Source: a virus
Virus record (IMG/VR): IMGVR_UViG_3300022744_000116
Coordinates: 1-20,203 of that record
Reading direction: 5' to 3' (one strand)
Length of the DNA: 20,203 nucleotides
Position 1 is the stretch's first letter, and every line of letters begins with the position of its first letter. This document shows positions 1 to 5,423 of this stretch, in pieces. Under the pieces are notes generated by a model that ran no database searches, was not told the DNA's origin, and was given only the letters and a program-made list of their open reading frames with translations. A program made the translations under genes and the position numbers.

Positions 1-1
1 A

Positions 2-406
2 ACGATGCCTGACGAGGTAGGCCGTGAAGTGGTGGACGGTTTCCATCGGCACCGCGTTGGAAAAGAGTGCGAAGAAGTCAGAACGAGGGTGTCCGGGTAT
101 TTGCCAACAGTTCGCATCAAGGCTAGTCAAGAAGGAAAGGCAGACAGAATGGCCGCGACCATTCGACACAACCGAGCGCGCGGAGAGCATCGGGTGGATT
201 CGATGTCGGAAATCGTGGTTGAACTCAAGCGACGGTTTTGGTCTGACGAAAAGATCGCCAAAGAACTAGGCATGGAGCCGGATGAGGTACTGAGGTTGAC
301 CCAAATCACTGGGCTTATCGGGCTTTTCCAAGACTCCGAGTTCAGCACCGCATGGGAAGCTGATTCGATTGATGAAACCCAAGGGGCCGATGAGCATGAC
401 GATTAA
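2..406 (+). CDS. ParB/Srx-fold protein, IbrB-like (5' partial)
   Basis: The reading frame is open to the left edge, so the true start lies outside the window and only the C-terminal part is seen. The visible protein begins with a VVDGFHRHRVG stretch, similar to the DG-x-R/HR motif of ParB/sulfiredoxin-fold proteins and of IbrB. An Arg/His-rich segment (ATIRHNRARGEHR) follows, and then a probable helix-turn-helix (SDEKIAKELGMEPDEVLRLTQ region). ParB-like proteins bind DNA and some hydrolyse nucleotides. IbrB is known as a partner of the PAPS-reductase-like IbrA, and an IbrA-like gene lies two ORFs downstream, which supports the call. The end is acidic (DDE-rich). It overlaps the next gene by 17 nt, suggesting translational coupling. 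The molecular role is not known. The first in-window ATG (position 5) is probably internal. Confidence 0.75.
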   Translation, partial: TMPDEVGREVVDGFHRHRVGKECEEVRTRVSGYLPTVRIKASQEGKADRMAATIRHNRARGEHRVDSMSEIVVELKRRFWSDEKIAKELGMEPDEVLRLTQITGLIGLFQDSEFSTAWEADSIDETQGADEHDD

Positions 407-791
407 CGAGTCTCGTCCGCCAGATCACGAAACATGGCTGCCCTATTGGGAGTGGGAAGAATGTACACGCAACATGTGGGGCAGTGTTTCGCACAGGAAA
501 ACATGGGTGAGCATGGCTGCTGAGTTCACCGGAAACGCCGAACTGTATGGCGAATGGATGAGAAAAGTGGTGGAGCGGTGGCCCAACTCTTGCGCGCATA
601 ACCTTTCAAAGTCTGGGGATAAACACCCCTGGATCGGGCATGCTGCGGTAGCATTGGCAATCGCATGCCCTGAAGACATTGTTCGCGAGGCTTGGGCGAT
701 GCTCAATGATGAGCAGCAGCGGCTTGCAAATATCAAGGCAAGCGAAGCAATTGACTATTGGAAAGAAAGCAATGCCAAAAAAGTATCTTGA
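390..791 (+). CDS. Small hypothetical protein of the IbrA/IbrB-like cassette
   Basis: About 133 residues, soluble, rich in Trp and His, with a PWIGHAAVALAIACPE segment in the middle and a helical C-terminus (EAWAMLNDEQQRLANIKA). I recall similar small proteins next to IbrA-like genes in other phages but cannot name a domain or activity. An AAGGGG ribosome-binding site at about 381-386 serves ATG 390 or, with better spacing, ATG 396; ATGs at 369 and 372 lie upstream of that site and are less likely. The gene overlaps the preceding one by 17 nt and the following one by 20 nt. It is therefore locked between the ParB-like and PAPS-reductase-like genes and is probably expressed and functioning with them. 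Confidence 0.7.
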   Translation: MSMTINESRPPDHETWLPYWEWEECTRNMWGSVSHRKTWVSMAAEFTGNAELYGEWMRKVVERWPNSCAHNLSKSGDKHPWIGHAAVALAIACPEDIVREAWAMLNDEQQRLANIKASEAIDYWKESNAKKVS

Positions 792-1998
792 CCACAATGT
801 ACTGGAAGCCGCCAAAGACCGGATTTCTTGGACGTTTGATGAGTTTGATCGAATTTACTGTTCTTTTTCCGCGGGGAAAGATAGCGGGGTAATGACGCAT
901 CTTGTGTGCGAAGAAGCCAGAAAGCGAGGGCGAAAGGTTGGATTGTTTTTTTTAGACTGGGAAGCCCAGTTTTCTTTGGCGATAGATTTTGCAAAAAAGA
1001 TTTTTGAGGAATATAAGGATTGCATTATTCCGTATTGGGTTTCAGTTCCGATCAAGACGTGGAATGCGTGTTCATCCCATGAGCCAGAATGGACGGCCTG
1101 GGACCCTGACAAAAAAAACCTTTGGGTTCGCGAGCCAGAAGCGATAAGCATCACTGATGGGAAGTTTTTCCCATTTTGGTATGAGGGGATTATGTTTGAG
1201 GAGTTTGTTCCTACGTTCGGGCAGTGGTTTGCCCAAGGAGAGAAGTGCGCATGTTTTGTTGGTATCCGTGCGCAAGAAAGCCTTAACCGCTTTCGAGCCA
1301 TTTCGGTTGATAAAGCAACATACAAAGGGCGGATGTACACCACTAACGTGGTTGAAGAGTTGTGGAATGTTTACCCGATTTACGACTGGAAAACCGAAGA
1401 CATATGGCGATTTCATGCCAAGACCGGAAAGAGTCATAATGTGCTGTATGATCGAATGTATCAGGCCGGCATGACTATTAACCAAATGCGCATCTGCGAG
1501 CCCTTTGGGGATGAGTCTCGCAAGGGGCTTTGGTTGTATCAGGTCGTGGAACCTAGCACCTGGGCAAAACTGGTTCTTCGGGCGAATGGAGCCAATACCG
1601 GGCGCATGTACAGTAATGAACGAGGCAATGTCATGGGCAACCACACGATCACCCTTCCAGAAGGGCATACATGGCAAAGTTTTGCAATGAGCCTTTTAAA
1701 GTCAACGCCCCCCAAAACAGCACAGCACTATAAAAACAAAATTGCCGTGTACTTAAAGTGGTGGATGAGTCGGGGGTATTCGGATGGAATCCCTGACGAG
1801 GCCGATTTGAAGCTGGAAAACAACCAGAAGGCGCCAAGCTGGCGAAGAATTTGCAAGACTTTGTTGCGCAATGACTACTGGTGCAAGTACATGGGGTTTA
1901 GCCCTACCAAGACCAGCGCCTACGCCAAGTACACGGATCTTATGGCGCGCAGGCGGGCGAAGTGGGGATTGTTCTCGGAAGACATCGCCACTAAGTGA
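772..1998 (+). CDS. PAPS reductase/ATP-pyrophosphatase family protein, IbrA-like (DUF3440-type)
   Basis: 408 residues. Residues 33-39 read SAGKDSG, the PP-loop motif of the adenine-nucleotide alpha-hydrolase fold shared by PAPS reductase, DndC and IbrA. A downstream VGIRAQES segment resembles the conserved region after the PP-loop in this family, and a long C-terminal half resembles DUF3440 proteins. Such enzymes use ATP or an adenylyl-sulfate to activate a substrate. Which one is used here is unknown, and no Fe-S cysteine cluster is obvious. The start at 772 (MPKKYLDH) is chosen because it overlaps the small upstream ORF by only 20 nt and has a GAAAG site nearby; an in-frame start at 679 would overlap by over 100 nt. 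The gene looks more AT-rich and A-rich than later genes, hinting at a separate origin. It is paired with the ParB-like gene at the left edge. Confidence 0.85.
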   Translation: MPKKYLDHNVLEAAKDRISWTFDEFDRIYCSFSAGKDSGVMTHLVCEEARKRGRKVGLFFLDWEAQFSLAIDFAKKIFEEYKDCIIPYWVSVPIKTWNACSSHEPEWTAWDPDKKNLWVREPEAISITDGKFFPFWYEGIMFEEFVPTFGQWFAQGEKCACFVGIRAQESLNRFRAISVDKATYKGRMYTTNVVEELWNVYPIYDWKTEDIWRFHAKTGKSHNVLYDRMYQAGMTINQMRICEPFGDESRKGLWLYQVVEPSTWAKLVLRANGANTGRMYSNERGNVMGNHTITLPEGHTWQSFAMSLLKSTPPKTAQHYKNKIAVYLKWWMSRGYSDGIPDEADLKLENNQKAPSWRRICKTLLRNDYWCKYMGFSPTKTSAYAKYTDLMARRRAKWGLFSEDIATK

Positions 1999-2031
1999 CG
2001 TGAACTGGTGACTAGCGCCAAGTGCGCGATG

Positions 2032-2040
2032 TGATAAGAT
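2032..2040 (+). promoter_or_regulatory. Extended -10 promoter (leader A)
   Basis: TG-A-TAAGAT forms an extended -10 element; no good -35 is visible 17-18 nt upstream. It sits in the 99-nt gap between the IbrA-like gene and the winged-helix/HNH gene. The surrounding GATGTGATA is repeated at 15020-15028 upstream of the antirepressor gene. Promoter activity is inferred. Confidence 0.5.
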
Positions 2041-2041
2041 G

Positions 2042-2073
2042 AGGGCCGGTGATGTAGCAAGCATCCCGGCCCT
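2042..2073 (+). promoter_or_regulatory. Leader hairpin before the winged-helix/HNH gene
   Basis: AGGGCCGG (2042-2049) pairs perfectly with CCGGCCCT (2066-2073). After a one-base bulge, GATG (2051-2054) pairs with CATC (2062-2065), leaving a TAGCAAG loop. TTT follows the stem, so it could act as a weak attenuator, an mRNA-stabilising 5' structure, or a protein-binding site. It lies just after the -10 at 2035-2040, so a start near 2047 would remove part of the 5' arm. The starting nucleotide therefore decides whether the RNA hairpin forms. Confidence 0.5.
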
Positions 2074-2097
2074 TTATGCCATTCAACTGGAGAACAC

Positions 2098-2712
2098 ATG
2101 GCACAGACGAAATATACCACGCCCAGCGTGGAGACCGACCTCATCCTCAATCCGACGGGGGTCAATGAGCCGACACTCAAGCTTTACCCTTCTCTTGGGA
2201 TGGCGTTCGGCCCGCATGACGCCATGCTATTGGCGGTTTTGATGGATAACCCTAATCGCGTGATGTCCGAGGTTGATATCTGCAAGGTTTTCAGATTCTC
2301 GTCTCCCGGTACGGTGTCTCGCGGGCTGAAAACGCTATTGCGAAGCGGGGCAGTGTCTCGGCGGCGGCATAAGCGCAACGGTCACGGACAGGGCTGCGTA
2401 TACACATGCCACGACGACGTGATTGATCGGATTATTTCTCCTTTTTTTAACGAAGACGGGAAGTTCGTCGGAGGGAGTCGGCCTAGTGCTATAAGGGATT
2501 GGGTGGTGCCGGCCGAGCTGCGAGAGCGCATCTTTACGCGCGACGGCTATCGGTGTTTGTGCTGCGGCGCACAAGACGATCTGTCGATTGACCACGTAAC
2601 GCCAGTGTCAGCCGGTGGAGGGATTGAAGAAGAGAACCTTCAGACCCTGTGCCGGCCCTGCAATAGCCGCAAGGGCAACAAGACTACCTCTTACAAGAAT
2701 TGGGGCATTTGA
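2098..2712 (+). CDS. Winged-helix / HNH endonuclease fusion protein
   Basis: 204 residues in two parts. Residues about 40-105 resemble a winged helix: a predicted recognition helix in the SSPGTVSRGLKTLLRSGAV region, followed by a basic wing. Residues about 145-196 form an HNH nuclease with RDGYRC, a CxxC pair, an IDHVTP motif carrying the catalytic His, an ENLQTLC segment and a closing CRPC zinc pair. This suggests a sequence-directed nicking or cutting enzyme, possibly a homing-type nuclease, a packaging nuclease or a regulator. ATG 2098 has a GGAGA site 5-9 nt upstream. The stop overlaps the start of the replication protein by one base (TGATG), so the two are co-translated. Confidence 0.8.
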   Translation: MAQTKYTTPSVETDLILNPTGVNEPTLKLYPSLGMAFGPHDAMLLAVLMDNPNRVMSEVDICKVFRFSSPGTVSRGLKTLLRSGAVSRRRHKRNGHGQGCVYTCHDDVIDRIISPFFNEDGKFVGGSRPSAIRDWVVPAELRERIFTRDGYRCLCCGAQDDLSIDHVTPVSAGGGIEEENLQTLCRPCNSRKGNKTTSYKNWGI

Positions 2713-3758
2713 TGACCGCAGCCAAGACCACGGACGCCGATCAGGGCTTCGGCGCGACCATCATCCGTCATCAGTCGCGCACCTGGACTAGTGTTGACAA
2801 CCAAGTCATCAATGACACCCGCCTAGGGCTGAAGGCCATGGGGTTACTGGTGTACATGCTAAGCAGGCCGAACGATTGGCGGTTTTATCAGAACCAACTG
2901 CGCGAGACGTGGGGAGAGGGCCGGGACTCCATGCGCACCATCATGCGCACGCTGACTGATTGCGGCTACGTGCGACGCTTTAGCATCAACGACGAGAAAG
3001 GACACCTCCGCACGGTCACGATCGTGTCAGAGCTGCCGGATGTGGGCGATGCAGACTTCAACCGAGTGACTAAAAAAGCCGATGTCGGTTTATCCGTCAG
3101 TCGGTCCAGCCGCCAGTCGGTTGAGCCGATGGACGGCAAACCCCTACCTATACAAAGAACTGACTTAGACAAAGAACTGACTTCACTAAAGACTGAGAAC
3201 AACAAACAAAAGACTGAAGAAGAACCTCTTGTCCATCCGCAAGCGGAGTGGACGACACCTCAGCCCCCGCAAGAGAAGAAAAAACAAATACGCGCCATGG
3301 ATGAGCCCTATCACGATCACCTCTTCGCTACCTTCTGGTCTCACTACCCACGCAAAGAATGCAAAGCCGAGGCACAGAAGGCATGGGCTAAGAAAGTGAT
3401 AGGACAAGTAGCAGCAGAACAAGCAATTGAAGCAATCAAACAAAGGATCGGAATCAATAGCCAAGAGAAAAAATTCATCCCACTAGCAGGAACGTGGATC
3501 AACAAGGAAAGATGGAAAGACCTAGATACATCCCTTGGCGTGTATTCCTTGTTTGAAGACAACGACAGCTCCAACGAAGAGACAGCAATGGAAGAGAAAG
3601 AAACCACACCTCCCCCCATTGCGCCCGCCCCCCTCCGCGCTGATCGGGCGCAGATCGAAGCCCTGATCCTGGCCGAGGCTGAAGAGGCTGGAGACTGGCG
3701 GATTCTTGGCGATGCTCGCGCCCTTGCGGATGAGGTTGCACGGCGGATGCTTCGATAG
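2712..3758 (+). CDS. Phage replication-initiator-like winged-helix protein
   Basis: 348 residues. The N-terminal region (about 20-100) matches the common phage winged-helix replication/DnaD-like pattern: LGLKAMGLLVYMLSRPNDW, then a helix-turn-helix with RDSMRTIMRTLTDCGYV. A long, charged, low-complexity linker follows. Residues about 195-265 carry the FWSHYPRKE ... AWAKKV ... TWINKERWKD pattern typical of the C-terminal part of phage replication proteins. The likely job is origin binding and recruitment of the DnaC-like loader and DnaB helicase encoded from 6261. ATG 2712 overlaps the previous stop; a TTG at 2700 is less likely. The middle section is unusually A-rich (about 3150-3500). Confidence 0.7.
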   Translation: MTAAKTTDADQGFGATIIRHQSRTWTSVDNQVINDTRLGLKAMGLLVYMLSRPNDWRFYQNQLRETWGEGRDSMRTIMRTLTDCGYVRRFSINDEKGHLRTVTIVSELPDVGDADFNRVTKKADVGLSVSRSSRQSVEPMDGKPLPIQRTDLDKELTSLKTENNKQKTEEEPLVHPQAEWTTPQPPQEKKKQIRAMDEPYHDHLFATFWSHYPRKECKAEAQKAWAKKVIGQVAAEQAIEAIKQRIGINSQEKKFIPLAGTWINKERWKDLDTSLGVYSLFEDNDSSNEETAMEEKETTPPPIAPAPLRADRAQIEALILAEAEEAGDWRILGDARALADEVARRMLR

Positions 3759-3781
3759 GGCTAGGACGCGATAGAAGGGGT

Positions 3782-3845
3782 CTAGGAGGCGCGATCAGCT
3801 TGCGAAGCCCCGAGAGTGCCGGCGAGCTGTTTTAATGCCTCCTAG
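3782..3845 (+). terminator. Nested hairpin, probable terminator or structured RNA
   Basis: An outer perfect inverted repeat, CTAGGAGGC (3782-3790) and GCCTCCTAG (3837-3845), encloses an inner stem CAGCTTGC (3796-3803) with GCGAGCTG (3822-3829), which has one G-U pair. The inner stem is followed by TTTT (3830-3833), as in an intrinsic terminator of the replication operon. The extra outer stem is unusual for a simple terminator. The gap 3759-3920 holds no gene that I can support. Confidence 0.6.
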
Positions 3846-3862
3846 GCCGTGAAATTTTTCGC

Positions 3863-3902
3863 TTGACGCTGGTGGCTGAGTCCGGAACGATACGGGCTCA
3901 GC
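3863..3902 (+). promoter_or_regulatory. TTGACG promoter overlapped by a dyad (possible operator)
   Basis: TTGACG (3863-3868) is followed after 17 nt by AACGAT (3886-3891), a poor -10. A 10-bp dyad, GCTGAGTCCG (3875-3884) with CGGGCTCAGC (3893-3902; one G-U pair if RNA), brackets that -10. This placement fits a repressor operator, though an RNA hairpin is also possible. It precedes the small gene at 3921. Confidence 0.4.
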
Positions 3903-3920
3903 ACATAGAAAGGATCTGCA

Positions 3921-4133
3921 ATGTCTAATCACTTCATGGCGGCCGTGATAGACGCGGCTGAGCGGCTAGGGCTTGACTCGATGGTGATCACGCCCCCTGG
4001 CCCGGGGTTCGGGTGGTCGGTCAAGCTCGCGAGCGAAGGTCAGCATGTGGCTTTATCTGACGCTTTGCGGGCGGATGGCGTGGCGTGCGGTGCGTTCGCC
4101 TTCTATGGGCGGTTCTATATCATGGAACGGTAA
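3921..4133 (+). CDS. Small hypothetical protein
   Basis: 70 residues, soluble. An N-terminal helix (MAAVIDAAERLGL) is followed by a Gly/Pro-rich segment and a short beta-like C-terminus (GAFAFYGRFYIME). No family is recognised. An AAAGGA site 7-12 nt upstream supports ATG 3921. It is the first member of an array of small genes that run to 6277, and it has its own promoter-like sequence at 3863. Confidence 0.65.
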   Translation: MSNHFMAAVIDAAERLGLDSMVITPPGPGFGWSVKLASEGQHVALSDALRADGVACGAFAFYGRFYIMER

Positions 4134-4151
4134 ATCGTCACATCACGCCAC

Positions 4152-4180
4152 TTGACGCCGACGCCGCGCGGATGCACACT
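4152..4180 (+). promoter_or_regulatory. TTGACG promoter-like site (weak)
   Basis: TTGACG (4152-4157) recurs here 72 nt upstream of the gene at 4224. The sequence 17 nt downstream, CACACT, is a weak -10. It is listed because the same -35-like hexamer precedes the genes at 3921 and 4580. Confidence 0.25.
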
Positions 4181-4223
4181 AGATCCATGGTCAGCGCGGT
4201 GCCGGCCGAACAGGAGATTGAAC

Positions 4224-4358
4224 ATGGGTCACTATGCATGCGACATGCGCCCCGAGTGGTTTGACAAGGAGCAAGAGGCCAAGCCGGCTAAACAATGGTC
4301 CGGAAACATCAGGGGGCTAGAGCATTACGGCATCGCCCGACGATGCCCGCTGGTCTAG
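4224..4358 (+). CDS. Very small hypothetical protein
   Basis: 44 residues starting MGHYACDMRPEWFDKE; charged, with no membrane segment. An AGGAG site 7-11 nt upstream fixes ATG 4224; the longer frame from 4152 begins inside the promoter-like region and reads as Arg/Pro-rich noise. No family is recognised. The tail (EHYGIARRCPLV) may be out of frame with what was once a longer gene, because a protein-like frame continues immediately downstream in another phase (4363-4500). Confidence 0.5.
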   Translation: MGHYACDMRPEWFDKEQEAKPAKQWSGNIRGLEHYGIARRCPLV

Positions 4359-4362
4359 CGTC

Positions 4363-4500
4363 GTGACCATCACCGACACGCTTTATCAGGTGTTGATGTG
4401 GGCGCGCGGCAATGGGTTTAGCGCCGACAAGGTGACGACTAATACCCTAGAAGACGCCCGGTCCCGTGGTGAAGCGTGGGCCAACACTGGCGCCGCGTGA
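4363..4500 (+). CDS. Very small hypothetical ORF (GTG start)
   Basis: 45 codons from GTG 4363 to TGA 4498-4500. The product has a plausible helical composition (TLYQVLMWARGNGF, then LEDARSRGEAWA). No clear ribosome-binding site precedes it. The open frame actually extends back to 4321, overlapping the end of the previous ORF in a different phase. It could be a coupled small gene, or the 3' part of a gene frameshifted relative to 4224-4358. The function is unknown. Confidence 0.4.
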   Translation: MTITDTLYQVLMWARGNGFSADKVTTNTLEDARSRGEAWANTGAA

Positions 4501-4510
4501 TTTTTTGACA

Positions 4511-4539
4511 TTGACGCCCGGGCGAGTCTCGGGCATAGT
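4511..4539 (+). promoter_or_regulatory. Sigma70-like promoter TTGACG-17-CATAGT
   Basis: TTGACG (4511-4516) and CATAGT (4534-4539) are separated by exactly 17 nt; a second TTGACA lies just upstream at 4505. The spacer contains an inverted repeat, GCCCG (4516-4520) with CGGGC (4530-4534), which may be an operator. It drives the gene at 4580. Confidence 0.6.
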
Positions 4540-4547
4540 TTAGACAT

Positions 4548-4564
4548 GGCCGGATGTTCCGGCC
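4548..4564 (+). promoter_or_regulatory. Short leader hairpin
   Basis: GGCCGG (4548-4553) pairs perfectly with CCGGCC (4559-4564) around a five-base loop. It starts just after the predicted transcription start and 16 nt before ATG 4580, directly upstream of the AAGGAG site. It resembles the GGCCGG/CCGGCC stem in the leader at 2042. Confidence 0.45.
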
Positions 4565-4579
4565 TTCCAAGGAGAGAAC

Positions 4580-4849
4580 ATGACTACCATCATCCTAAAC
4601 CACAAAGCCTACCGATCTGCAGCCCTCCACGGAGCGAGCATGCAAGACGCGACCGAGTACGACATCGGTGTTACGCGCGTCTATGCCGAGATGTGTAAGG
4701 CGGCCTATCTGGCTGGCTATACGATGCAAATCGACTGGAACAGCACGGATGGCCGCAGTACGCGCGTTATCGACGAGGATAGCGAGACGGACTATCTTGA
4801 GGCCCAAGAGTGGGCGCATGACAATCTTGATTTTTGGGCGTACTACTGA
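4580..4849 (+). CDS. Small hypothetical protein
   Basis: 89 residues, soluble, acidic toward the C-terminus, with a tyrosine-rich end (WAHDNLDFWAYY). No domain is recognised. AAGGAGAG upstream of ATG 4580, together with the promoter at 4511-4539, makes this a confident gene. It begins a short run with the membrane peptide at 4864 and the gene at 5038, which are joined by near-identical RBS-start junctions. Confidence 0.75.
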   Translation: MTTIILNHKAYRSAALHGASMQDATEYDIGVTRVYAEMCKAAYLAGYTMQIDWNSTDGRSTRVIDEDSETDYLEAQEWAHDNLDFWAYY

Positions 4850-4853
4850 GCTA

Positions 4854-4867
4854 GGGGTAAATCATGG
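4854..4867 (+). repeat. 14-nt direct repeat, copy 1 (RBS-start junction)
   Basis: GGGGTAAATCATGG is identical to 5028-5041. This copy carries the GGGG ribosome-binding site and the ATG of the membrane ORF. Confidence 0.8.
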
Positions 4868-5034
4868 ATTTTTTTCTGATTGGGTGGCTAGTGCTTTGCA
4901 CTTGGCTTGGGGCAATAAACGGGATGGATCATATTGAGGGATGGAGAGGCCCTGTAGCCGGGGCTTTATCTGGGCTTTTCGTCGGGTTCGCCGGGGTTGT
5001 GACTCTGTTTTTTTCCAAGTTCCTGTTGGGGTAA
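4864..5034 (+). CDS. Small two-helix membrane protein
   Basis: 56 residues with two hydrophobic segments: residues about 3-18 (FFLIGWLVLCTWLGAI) and about 29-50 (Gly/Ala/Val/Phe-rich). A short polar loop containing MDHIEGWRG separates them, suggesting an inner-membrane hairpin protein. It sits among early small genes, not beside an endolysin, so a holin role is not supported; superinfection exclusion or host-membrane modification are possibilities by inference only. GGGG 7-10 nt upstream supports the start. The ORF is bracketed by the 14-nt direct repeat at 4854 and 5028. Confidence 0.65.
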   Translation: MDFFLIGWLVLCTWLGAINGMDHIEGWRGPVAGALSGLFVGFAGVVTLFFSKFLLG

Positions 5035-5041
5035 ATCATGG
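5028..5041 (+). repeat. 14-nt direct repeat, copy 2 (RBS-start junction)
   Basis: GGGGTAAATCATGG, identical to 4854-4867. Here TAA is the stop of the membrane ORF and ATG starts the next gene. Confidence 0.8.
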
Positions 5042-5358
5042 CAGTTTTCCACATCGAAGCCAACGGCACTGATATGGGGTGCTATCACGCGGCCACTGCG
5101 TCGGAGGCGTTGGACACCTACGCCAAAGACGCGGGCTATAGCGACTATCTGGAGGTCGTGGAGCAGTTCGGGGACGAAACGTGCGTGACGCAAATCGATA
5201 CCGATCGGCTGAGCGGGGTGGTTAGCGAGAAGCTGAATGCCATCGTGATGCAAGATGCCTACGGATGGGGTGTCGCGTTGGTTAACGGTCGGTTGGTCCT
5301 TACTTGGGATGATATGGCGCATCTGATCGGCCGCAAAGTCTGGGAGTTTGAGGCGTAA
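5038..5358 (+). CDS. Hypothetical protein
   Basis: 106 residues, acidic and soluble, starting MAVFHIEANGTDMGCYHAAT. The first 40 residues have a beta-strand/helix pattern seen in small phage proteins that begin with a sheet and an Ala-rich helix (TASEALDTYAKDAGY). The C-terminal half contains VALVNGRLVLTWDDMAHLIG. I do not recognise a family. It begins 3 nt after the preceding stop using the repeated GGGGTAAATC ribosome-binding junction. Confidence 0.7.
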   Translation: MAVFHIEANGTDMGCYHAATASEALDTYAKDAGYSDYLEVVEQFGDETCVTQIDTDRLSGVVSEKLNAIVMQDAYGWGVALVNGRLVLTWDDMAHLIGRKVWEFEA

Positions 5359-5369
5359 TGCCTTGTTTC

Positions 5370-5407
5370 GTGGCCTGATCTGGGCCACACTATCAGTGCG
5401 CGATGTG
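5370..5407 (+). promoter_or_regulatory. Intergenic hairpin and shared 13-mer
   Basis: GTGGCC (5370-5375) pairs perfectly with GGCCAC (5383-5388). It is followed by AGTGCGCGATGTG (5395-5407), a 13-mer also present at 2021-2033 in the leader of the winged-helix/HNH gene. It lies between two small genes. A shared protein-binding site is possible; no -35/-10 pair with good spacing is evident here. Confidence 0.35.
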
Positions 5408-5423
5408 CGCAAAGGAGTGAAAG

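Noticed and set aside
679-771. Upstream extension of the IbrA-like gene
   Set aside because: It would overlap the preceding ORF by over 100 nt; the extra 31 residues are not family-like, and ATG 772 fits the 20-nt overlap.
946-953. T8 run in the IbrA-like gene as a frameshift site
   Set aside because: The frame continues intact through LFFLDW into conserved sequence; there is no alternative frame of interest.
1072-1677. 201-residue minus-strand frame over the IbrA-like gene
   Set aside because: Opposite a well-supported PP-loop gene, with no domain seen.
4152-4223. Upstream extension of the 44-residue ORF
   Set aside because: It starts within the TTGACG region and reads as Arg/Pro/Cys-rich; ATG 4224 has an AGGAG site.
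4470-4506. Terminator before the promoter at 4511
   Set aside because: A short GGGCCA/TGGCgCC stem with a bulge exists, but the T6 run is several bases away from it, so it is not convincing.
4864-5034. Holin for host lysis
   Set aside because: It has two membrane segments but no neighbouring endolysin or spanin, and it is located in the early region.
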